A stretch of DNA of 64,000 bases from Caldilineaceae bacterium. GTDB taxonomy: Bacteria > Chloroflexota > Anaerolineae > Caldilineales > Caldilineaceae. Shown one piece after another: positions 44,460 through 54,284 of this stretch. Numbering within the stretch: position 1 is the first letter of the stretch; each line of letters opens with the position of its first letter. Location of the stretch: positions 98,377 to 162,376 of the forward strand of contig JALHQH010000014.1 of assembly GCA_022842065.1 (NCBI GenBank), given 5' to 3'. The position numbers were made by a program, and so were the translations under genes. The notes beneath the pieces are model-generated. The model did not search any database. It was not told the origin of the DNA and saw only the letters and a list, made by a program, of their open reading frames with translations.

Positions 44460-47400
44460 TCATTCCCAGGTCACGCTATTCCAACTGACGCTGTTCCAAC
44501 TGACACTATTCCAGCTCACCGAATTCCAACTGACCGAATTCCAACTCACGCTGTTCCAACTGACGCTCCCCCAGACGACGGGTTGCGTACCAGTCCAGAG
44601 CAGCTGACTGGCGGCAATGTTGGTGTTGGCGCTAAGGGTGGTTGTGCCGTTGACCGCGGCAACGATATCCAGATAGCCCGCGCCCGCTTTTTGGGCTGTA
44701 TACCCACTCCAACTCTTGTTGGCCGTCGCCTTTAAGCGATATTTCACCTGATCCGGGGTCAGATTAGGTTCGTCTTGCAACAATAGCGCCACTGCCCCAG
44801 CCGCCACGGCTGATGCCATCGACGTGCCCGACATCCGGAAGTAGTTCGCACCATTGCTGGCAGCGACTCCGTTGTTGGGATGCGCCAGCACCAGGTTGCT
44901 GTCATCACTGGCAAGCAAACTGACGATGTTGCGCCCCGGTGCGACCAAATCGGGTTTGGCAAAACCATCGACGGTATTCCCATAAGCCGAGAAGCTGGGC
45001 ATCAGGTCATCTGTAATCGCAACCGTACCCCGGTCATCAGCTGCGCCGACCGTAATCACAAAGGGATCATTGGCCGGGGGATAGATCACGCCACTGGCGC
45101 TGCTGCCATTGTTACCGGACGAGACAACGACGGTTACGCCATTAAACCAGAGTATCTCCAACGCCGCATTCAGGGGACTGGTGTGATAGGACTCGGCAAC
45201 AGTGCTGTTGAGCGATAGGTTGGCGACGCGAATGTTGTAGGCGTTGCGGTTTTGATAGACCCACTGAATGCCGGCGACTACATCCGACATACTGCCGCGG
45301 CCCTTGTCATCAGTCACGCGTACGTCGACCAGGTTGGCATTGGGCGCAATCCCCACATACACGCCACCAGATTTGGCACCGTTCCCGGCAATCGTCCCGG
45401 CGATATGGCTGCCGTGACCATTCGTATCATCGACTGAGGTAGCGCCGCTGACAAAGTTGACGCGTGCCAGCACGCGGTCGCTCAGCAAACCATTTTGGCT
45501 ATCAAAGTGCGGGGCAATCCCACTATCAATCACCGCCACGGTCACCCCTTGGCCTTGCAGCCGGGGGGTGCCATTCCACAGATTCGTCGCCCGAATCGAT
45601 TGGGCATAGGCACCGCCGAGGATCGAAGTGTTGATGCAATCAACGCAGGTGCTCCACCCGCCCAATTCCAAGTTAAAGGAGAGATCATCACTGTTGGGTG
45701 CCGACTGATGCACTTCGACGGCGATCACATTTTCGCCGTTTTTCAGCAGTGAAGGGGAGAGAGCATACGAAGTCCAGGCCATCTCCTCGTTGCGGTTACT
45801 GATATCACGGCTCGCCCTGGTTTGATAGGTGATCGTGCCGGTGGGCAGATTGTCGCGCAACACTTCGTTGCCGTTGAGGTAGACGACCACGCCATCATCC
45901 CGCACAAGATCAAGGCTTAGGTCAGAAAACTGGGCAACATCGGATACGTGAAAAGCGCGCCGGAAGTAAACCGTGATTGGTTTATTATTCGGGTCACTAC
46001 CATAGTTGATACTCCCGCCCTCATCATAGTCCCCATAGCCCAACTCCGAGCGGCCAACGGGCCAACTGCCCGCGTCAAAGCCCGGCTGGCGCCAGGCCGT
46101 GCCTTGGTTAGAGCCGTTATCCAGATAGCGCCACCCACTTTGGTAGCTGGGAACCAGCAGCGAAACCGTCGATCCACTGTCGATGCGGCTATAGTAGACC
46201 ATGATGTAATCGAGGTTAAAGTACTCATCACTACTGGTATAGCCGGCAGTGAGTCGGAAGCGCACACGGAAATTTGCGCTAGCAAAACGGCTCACATTGT
46301 AGCTGCGGTTCAGGTAGGTATTGCCGGTGATGCCGGTGAAGGTTTCGAGGATCGTATACGAAGCCCCACCATCTTTAGAGACTTCCACCACAGCTACGTC
46401 GCCGGCATCCACCCCCAGTGAGGTGAAAACGCCAAAGTCAAGGATCGCACCATTCACGCCATTGCCCAGGTTGGCCCCGCGCGCGGCACTTGGCTTGTTG
46501 CTATAGTTGCCAGAGTTGTTGAGGCGCAAGTCGCTCCCCACCACCTGAACACGTCCCACTGTCGGGCCGACACCACCCGAGGCGGGTTCGTTCTCCAGCC
46601 AACTGGTCGACCAATTTTCCCAACCAACATTGCCGTCAAAATTGTTGGTATCGAAGATGTCAGTTACATTGCGCAGGTTATTGCGCTCGGCAGCTTGGAG
46701 CGTGGGTTCCCCTGGCAGGGTAGCAGCCGCCGTATCGCCATCACCGCTGACTAGCGGTAGAAAGACGCGGTTTTCCCCTACACTCTCAATTGGTGCCGTG
46801 TCAGGGATCGGCGTATATTCGACCTGAATAAAGTCCACATAAAATTTGTCAGTGACGTCAAAAGCTTCCGACGTGAGAAAGCGCAAGGTCAAATCCTGCA
46901 CCCCAGCAGTGACATAGGGCGTCAGATCAAGCTGGGTGACTTCGATTTTATTATCCGTGGCCGGCCCACTCAGTTGTTCGAGAATGGTCCACGTAACAGT
47001 CCGGTCGGTCGAGATCGCCACGGTCACATAGTCGTTCGCGTCATCAAAATCCTTGCGCCGGTAGGCATAGGTGAGCGTAGCAGCGGCGGCCTCAGTCAGC
47101 GGCACGATACTCACCAGCCCGCGCTCACGATTCTGTAAGCGCAGTCCTTGGGCCGTGCCACCAAAGAAGGTGGTTAACGCCACGTCACCGGCAGCAGACC
47201 CGTCACTTTCACCAAGCTCCTGCCAGGATTGCCCCGACCAGGTACCTAAACCGGCAAAACCATTGGCGGCCGGCACAACGACGGCGTCACTAAAATCTTC
47301 GCGCAGGGTAACCGTCTCTTCACCCGCCAAGGTGCTCGATTTGTAGAGTTGACTATCAAGCGAGATCACCCGCACCGCGGGCAATTGGGCCAAGGTAGGC

Positions 47401-47708
47401 AGCGCTTTGGCCGGCATGGTCACCGCGAGGGCATTGATCATGGTGAGCGTATGGCGCACCTTGCCACCTAATGCCACCACTTGCTGCGCCACCTGATCCG
47501 TTTGTTCACCCTGCTGCACAATCAGATCAACCATTAACGCAGGTTCCTCGATCGCCAGTTGGCGCAGGAGAGGTTGAAGTTTCTCAATCGCTACCGCCCC
47601 CCAAACGCCGGTCGTGGGCACTAACCCACCGAGTAAGGTAACAATGACCAAGAGATGGATTGCCCGTTGCAGTAGGGTCCACTTACCAGCTGAAAAGTAT
47701 TTGCACAT
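44460..47708 (-). CDS. Secreted subtilisin-like (S8) protease with WNSVS tail repeats
   Basis: About 1082 aa from the ATG at 47708, with AGAGGAAG upstream; the ATG at 47729 is less likely. It has a signal peptide, an N-terminal propeptide-like region, two beta-sandwich modules (one with VYLNGNEVLRDNLPTGTI) and RVFLPLVSG in the linker. The S8 catalytic domain has Asp728 (VIDSGIA), His765 (GHGSHIAG) and Ser963 (SGTSMASA). The C-terminus is about seven WNSVS/WNSVT units. The long insert before the catalytic domain is unusual. It is the divergent paralogue of the 48110-51388 gene. The tail repeats may anchor or display the enzyme on the surface. Confidence 0.87.
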   Translation of the reverse strand: MCKYFSAGKWTLLQRAIHLLVIVTLLGGLVPTTGVWGAVAIEKLQPLLRQLAIEEPALMVDLIVQQGEQTDQVAQQVVALGGKVRHTLTMINALAVTMPAKALPTLAQLPAVRVISLDSQLYKSSTLAGEETVTLREDFSDAVVVPAANGFAGLGTWSGQSWQELGESDGSAAGDVALTTFFGGTAQGLRLQNRERGLVSIVPLTEAAAATLTYAYRRKDFDDANDYVTVAISTDRTVTWTILEQLSGPATDNKIEVTQLDLTPYVTAGVQDLTLRFLTSEAFDVTDKFYVDFIQVEYTPIPDTAPIESVGENRVFLPLVSGDGDTAAATLPGEPTLQAAERNNLRNVTDIFDTNNFDGNVGWENWSTSWLENEPASGGVGPTVGRVQVVGSDLRLNNSGNYSNKPSAARGANLGNGVNGAILDFGVFTSLGVDAGDVAVVEVSKDGGASYTILETFTGITGNTYLNRSYNVSRFASANFRVRFRLTAGYTSSDEYFNLDYIMVYYSRIDSGSTVSLLVPSYQSGWRYLDNGSNQGTAWRQPGFDAGSWPVGRSELGYGDYDEGGSINYGSDPNNKPITVYFRRAFHVSDVAQFSDLSLDLVRDDGVVVYLNGNEVLRDNLPTGTITYQTRASRDISNRNEEMAWTSYALSPSLLKNGENVIAVEVHQSAPNSDDLSFNLELGGWSTCVDCINTSILGGAYAQSIRATNLWNGTPRLQGQGVTVAVIDSGIAPHFDSQNGLLSDRVLARVNFVSGATSVDDTNGHGSHIAGTIAGNGAKSGGVYVGIAPNANLVDVRVTDDKGRGSMSDVVAGIQWVYQNRNAYNIRVANLSLNSTVAESYHTSPLNAALEILWFNGVTVVVSSGNNGSSASGVIYPPANDPFVITVGAADDRGTVAITDDLMPSFSAYGNTVDGFAKPDLVAPGRNIVSLLASDDSNLVLAHPNNGVAASNGANYFRMSGTSMASAVAAGAVALLLQDEPNLTPDQVKYRLKATANKSWSGYTAQKAGAGYLDIVAAVNGTTTLSANTNIAASQLLWTGTQPVVWGSVSWNSVSWNSVSWNSVSWNSVSWNSVSWNSVTWE
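44463..44571 (-). repeat. 15-bp tandem repeats encoding WNSVS
   Basis: On the minus strand the unit TGGAACAGCGTCAGT and variants repeat about seven times up to the stop codon. Silent third-base changes between units show that the peptide, not the DNA, is conserved. Confidence 0.75.
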
Positions 47709-48109
47709 CTGAATTTTTCTTCCTCTCATGCTGCTAAATCTGGACTTTTAGAGACATAGTAGAAGTACGACCTTGGCCGTTATACGCTATTACCTCAGTT
47801 TAACCGCGTTAGGCTTACGAAAAAATGACAGATTCTTTACTAATTAACAAATATACCTTCTAGTTTTTCAATTTCTGATTAACTTGAGAGCAATCTTTCC
47901 ATTATTTGTTATATAACGCCACTACAACATTCTTCGTATCTTGCTTTACACACTGCCACTATTAATATTCTGTAATAAAAAAAAATATTATTTACGCTCT
48001 ACAATCAGGTGAAACAAGATTTATAATGATTGAGCCATGCGCAGCTACACCCCTGCAGGGGTGTAGCTGCGCATGGCTGATATTCTCAATAATAAGGAGT
48101 AATGATTCA
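47709..48109. other. Divergent AT-rich intergenic region between two subtilases
   Basis: 401 nt, strongly AT-rich from 47810 to 48030, a likely site for two divergent promoters. It includes the palindrome 48033-48078. No gene seen. Confidence 0.6.
48033..48078. repeat. 46-bp perfect palindrome without loop
   Basis: Every base of 48033-48055 pairs with 48056-48078, centred on CCCTGCAGGG. It lies in the leader of the plus-strand subtilase, 16 nt before its ribosome site, so it could form an mRNA hairpin affecting expression. Confidence 0.75.
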
Positions 48110-51100
48110 GTGGATAGAAATCGTTTACATCCGATACTGATTGTGACTTTATTGATTTCCCTACTATTGCCACTGCGGGCTACGGCGCAGTCGGCCTCGA
48201 CTAATATTGGCGTAAGTAAGATTCAGGATTATCTGCTGACCCTAGCCGTGACCGACCCCAATGAACTGGTGGCGGTAATTGTCCAGAAAGCCGGGCAAAA
48301 CAGTACGGCAGAGAAAGCAGTGGCATCTGTTGGTGGGCGTGTGACCAAAAGCTTCCCAATGATCCAATCCTTTGCCGCAGAGTTGCCGGCGTACGCCGTC
48401 ACAGCGTTGGCTACCAGCCCTGCCATCAAATGGATTTCCTTAGATGCGCCGGTTATGACCACAAATAACACTGGCCTCAGCGCCGCTGATGACTTTACCG
48501 ACGTGACCTACAACGGCAGCAGCGGCAGTTATGGCTGGGCCGGCGCCTGGCAGGAGGTTGGGGAAGCAGATGGAGCGGCCCTGGGTGATGTTGCGGTGAC
48601 CCCTTTCTGGGGCGGCGCTTTACAAGGGCTACGGTTGCAAGGCGCGGTCAAGGGCGCGTGGCGACAGGTTGATCTGGCACAGGCAACGGACGCCACGTTA
48701 CATCTATCCTACCGCCGCAAAGGCTTTGAAAGCGACCAAGATTTTGTGCTGATTGAGCTATCACCTGATGGTGGCAATAGCTGGCAGGAAATCGGGCGTC
48801 TGACCGGCCCTGTCACCGATGCTGAAATCCAATATGTCAGCTATGATCTTGCGGCCTATCGTTCTGCCGCAGCCACTGTGCGTGTAATCACTTCGCCCAC
48901 CTTTAGCGAACCGGCGCGCTTTTATCTCGACACCATCAACATCGACCTGATCCCAGCGGCGAGCGACCAACCGGTGGCCGCCACCCGGCTTTATTTACCA
49001 CTGGTGAACGTTGGGGCGGATGGCAATTTGACAGCGGATGCAACCGAGGCAAGTTTGTCAAAAGCGGAGCAAATCGCACGGGCTGGCGACAGCGCCAGAA
49101 CAACTTGCAGCTATCACTGCATCGACTTGACCAAAATGGCGAACACCTTTGTCAAGGCCATTCGTGCCGATCAATTATGGAATGTCGGCCTCTACCGGCG
49201 CGGCTGGGCTGTGACGGTAGCCGTCGTCGATAGCGGCATTGCCAACCATGTTGATCTAAATAATTATACAGGCACCAGTCGCCTCGCCGGCCAAGTCAAT
49301 TTTGTTCCCGGCGCCTCGACACCCGATGATTACTATGGTCATGGCACCCACATTGCCGGGACGATTGCCGGTTTGGGTGATAGCTCCGGGCGTGTTTACA
49401 TGGGGGTGGCGCCGGAAGCGCGCTTGGTGGATGTACGGGTGATGAATGATCGCGGCCACGGCAATACTTCCACCGTGGTTGAGGGGTTGCAATGGATCTA
49501 CAACAATCGCTCGAACTATAATATCAAGATTGTCAACCTGTCGCTCAACAGCCGCATCCCTGAATCGTATAACAAAAGCGCCTTGAACGCGGCATTGGAA
49601 GTGCTGTGGTTTAATAAGATTGTGGTCGTTGTCTCTGCCGGCAATGGTGGGAAACAACGGCTCTATCCGCCTGCCAACGATCCCTTTGTGATCACCGTTG
49701 GCGCAGTCGATGACAAAGGGACTGTGAGCATCACCGATGACACCCTGTCGCCCTTTTCGGCCTATGGCATGACTTCCGATGGTTTCTTAAAACCGGATTT
49801 AGTGGCCCCCGGCAGCAATATCGTCAGCGTTTTAGCCAGCGATGATAGTAATCTGGTTGTAGCCAACCCCAGCAACACAGTGACCGCGCCCAATAACAGC
49901 CGCTATTTCAAAATGTCCGGCACGTCGATGGCGGCGGCGGTTGTGGCCGGCGCGGTGGCGATTCTCTTCGAAGATGAACCCAACCTAACGCCCGATCAGG
50001 TGAAGCATCGCCTACGGGCCACTGCCCGCCCTTTTAGCGGACCGGAAAGTTGTGCCGCCGGCGCTGGTTATCTCGATATTTCTGCCGCTGTCAATGGCAC
50101 AACCACCCAAAGCGCCAACACCGGCATTGCCGCCAGCCAGCGCCTGTGGAGCGGTACTGAACCAATCACTTGGGGTAGTGTCAGTTGGAACAGCGTCAGT
50201 TGGAACTCGGTTAGCTGGAACAGTGTCAGTTGGAATAGTGTTAGTTGGAATAGCGTGAGTTGGAATAGTGTCAGTTGGAACAGCAGCGATACCGATGGCG
50301 GTCTCAGCAGCGGCAGTTGCGGCTCGGCGATTGCCGGGTTGACCCTGGTCAATGCGGATACTGACCAGGATATTCAACCGCTCTACGATGGCGTTGTGGT
50401 TAACCTGGATGCCATCGGCACCACCAATCTGACCGTGCGTGCGGATGCCGTTGGTACAGTTGCCAGTGTCAAGCTCGATCTCACCGGCATCCGTACAACC
50501 ACCAGGATCGAAAACACCGTTCCTTACGCCCTGGCTGGTAACACGAACGGCAATTACGCCCCCTACACGCTGGGCATAGGCGCCTATCGCCTCAAGGCGC
50601 AATCGTATAGTGCCACGAATGCTGGCGGTTCTGCCGGCGGCGGCATGGATATCGAATTTGTCATTGCCGGCGCCAACCGTTGTAATGTAGAAAGCATTGT
50701 TCGTCCCAAGCAGAACACCAAGCCGGTCGCCCTACAGGTGAAAAATAACAGCAGTACCCAGCTTGAACTCTTCTGGATCAACGCCAGCGGGGTGCGTCAA
50801 AGTTACGGCGTCATTGCACCTGGCCAGACCAAAGTGCAGGCAACGTATGACACCCACCCTTGGATCATTGCGCGCGATTCGGATAATGCTTGCCTCTATC
50901 TTATGCCCAATGTTGGCAATGAGCCAGTGGTGAGCTACCCGCTAGCCAGCAGTTCGACAACTTTCAATGGCAATTATCTCGTAAAGGCAGTGCATAGCAA
51001 TAAATGCGCTGATGTGGATGGCGCCAGTACAGCCAATCAGGCCAATATCTCCCAGGGGAGTTGTAGTGGTCAGGGCCACATTTGGACAATCGCGCCGACC

Positions 51101-51388
51101 AGTGATGGCGCCTATACGCTGAACGCGCTCCACAGCGGCAAATGTATGGAAGTCGCCAATGCCAGCACCGCCAACGGCGCCAATGTTCAGCAAAACAGTT
51201 GCACGGGGGGTGCCAACCAAAAATGGCGGATTGAATTTGTCGGCGGCGATGCCTATAAGCTGATTGCTGTTCATAGCGGGCAAGCGTTAAACGTGTGGAA
51301 CGGTGCAGTCACTGATGGTGCCAACATTGCCCAATGGCCCTACTATGGTGCTGCTTCTCAACACTGGCTGCTACAACCGACGAACTAA
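48110..51388 (+). CDS. Secreted subtilisin-like (S8) protease with WNSVS repeats and ricin-type lectin domain
   Basis: About 1092 aa from a GTG at 48110, with AAGGAG 10 nt upstream; an ATG at 48026 overlaps the palindrome and lacks support. Signal peptide, then a beta-sandwich module similar to its paralogue, and RLYLPLVNV in the linker. The S8 domain has Asp374 (VVDSGIA), His411 (GHGTHIAG) and Ser606 (SGTSMAAA). About eight WNSVS repeats follow (protein residues ~688-724), then a beta domain and a C-terminal ricin B-like lectin (AVHSNKCADVDG, ALHSGKCMEV, QKW/QHW). The lectin suggests binding to polysaccharide before protein digestion. Confidence 0.88.
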   Translation: MDRNRLHPILIVTLLISLLLPLRATAQSASTNIGVSKIQDYLLTLAVTDPNELVAVIVQKAGQNSTAEKAVASVGGRVTKSFPMIQSFAAELPAYAVTALATSPAIKWISLDAPVMTTNNTGLSAADDFTDVTYNGSSGSYGWAGAWQEVGEADGAALGDVAVTPFWGGALQGLRLQGAVKGAWRQVDLAQATDATLHLSYRRKGFESDQDFVLIELSPDGGNSWQEIGRLTGPVTDAEIQYVSYDLAAYRSAAATVRVITSPTFSEPARFYLDTINIDLIPAASDQPVAATRLYLPLVNVGADGNLTADATEASLSKAEQIARAGDSARTTCSYHCIDLTKMANTFVKAIRADQLWNVGLYRRGWAVTVAVVDSGIANHVDLNNYTGTSRLAGQVNFVPGASTPDDYYGHGTHIAGTIAGLGDSSGRVYMGVAPEARLVDVRVMNDRGHGNTSTVVEGLQWIYNNRSNYNIKIVNLSLNSRIPESYNKSALNAALEVLWFNKIVVVVSAGNGGKQRLYPPANDPFVITVGAVDDKGTVSITDDTLSPFSAYGMTSDGFLKPDLVAPGSNIVSVLASDDSNLVVANPSNTVTAPNNSRYFKMSGTSMAAAVVAGAVAILFEDEPNLTPDQVKHRLRATARPFSGPESCAAGAGYLDISAAVNGTTTQSANTGIAASQRLWSGTEPITWGSVSWNSVSWNSVSWNSVSWNSVSWNSVSWNSVSWNSSDTDGGLSSGSCGSAIAGLTLVNADTDQDIQPLYDGVVVNLDAIGTTNLTVRADAVGTVASVKLDLTGIRTTTRIENTVPYALAGNTNGNYAPYTLGIGAYRLKAQSYSATNAGGSAGGGMDIEFVIAGANRCNVESIVRPKQNTKPVALQVKNNSSTQLELFWINASGVRQSYGVIAPGQTKVQATYDTHPWIIARDSDNACLYLMPNVGNEPVVSYPLASSSTTFNGNYLVKAVHSNKCADVDGASTANQANISQGSCSGQGHIWTIAPTSDGAYTLNALHSGKCMEVANASTANGANVQQNSCTGGANQKWRIEFVGGDAYKLIAVHSGQALNVWNGAVTDGANIAQWPYYGAASQHWLLQPTN
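50172..50280 (+). repeat. 15-bp tandem repeats encoding WNSVS
   Basis: TGGAACAGCGTCAGT-like units repeat about seven times inside the plus-strand subtilase gene. The paralogue carries the same repeat at its very end, whereas here the protein continues for another ~360 residues. Confidence 0.75.
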
Positions 51389-51444
51389 CTCAATCCTTGT
51401 CGCTCGTAGCGGGCGTCCCTACATCTGTCCAATGATTTTGCAAC

Positions 51445-51495
51445 ATTGATCAACAAACCCCGAAGGCACGTGGTCTTCGGGGTTTGTTGATCAAT
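51445..51495. terminator. 21-bp perfect hairpin after the lectin subtilase
   Basis: Arms 51445-51465 / 51475-51495 with a 9-nt loop. It lies between the convergent subtilase and isocitrate dehydrogenase genes and suits both. Confidence 0.7.
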
Positions 51496-51546
51496 GGCCC
51501 AAACGAGCCATTTTCCAGTCTACAAATGTACGACTTTTATATGATT

Positions 51547-51645
51547 AGGACTTACGCAGTTACCGCTGACTTCGCACCCAAAGATTCTCTCATGATTGGC
51601 AAGCCACAAGCGCCCTGCTCAGCCGCCGGTAACTGCGTAAGTCCT
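51547..51645. mobile_element. 99-bp MITE-like element with 19-bp perfect terminal inverted repeats
   Basis: AGGACTTACGCAGTTACCG (51547-51565) and its complement (51627-51645) enclose 61 bp with no gene. The ends resemble those of DDE-type insertion sequences in general form. It ends 15 nt from the isocitrate dehydrogenase stop. Confidence 0.6.
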
Positions 51646-51659
51646 GATGGTTTTAATCC

Positions 51660-53897
<2,238 letters not shown>

Positions 53898-54132
53898 CTA
53901 GTGTGTGACCATATTTACTAAATGACTATCGAGTAAATGGTGGCTTGTAAAGCTGGTTAAGTATACCGCAAAAGTTCAGCAAGGGGATATTGGAGTTGTC
54001 TTGTTGACACTATTCAGGAAGCAGCTTACACAGATCCACCAAAAGTCATGAATATGACTTACACAATAATAGAACTACCCGCCTCTACCAATCGGTTGTA
54101 TAATCCATTTTACAAACCAAGATGATGTGCGC

Positions 54133-54249
54133 ATGCAACGCACCCGCTACCTTTTGCGCAAGGCGTTGATTACGCTGGTTGCTGATCAGGGTGATGAGCA
54201 TGTCACCATTTGCGCGATCACCCCACGGGCGCGGGTAGGGGTAGATTAA
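54133..54249 (+). pseudogene. Truncated TetR-type regulator (DNA-binding N-terminus only)
   Basis: 38 codons, MQRTRYLLRKALITLV and then DQGDEHVTICAITPRARVGVD, then stop. They align with the intact TetR gene at 60788 (VQRTRRLLREALIELV, ITIRDITQRAQVGYKTF). The upstream TCGGTTGTATAAT also resembles the intact gene's promoter. The rest of the gene is missing. A 7-bp palindrome (54043-54049 / 54054-54060) lies upstream. Confidence 0.7.
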
Positions 54250-54284
54250 TCTAACGCTTTCTGCCTGGTTGCCCGGAGCAAAAC

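Noticed and set aside
48026..48109. Upstream ATG start for the lectin subtilase
   Set aside because: It would place the 46-bp palindrome inside the coding region and would precede a second, better-placed GTG with AAGGAG; the extra residues do not look like a signal peptide.
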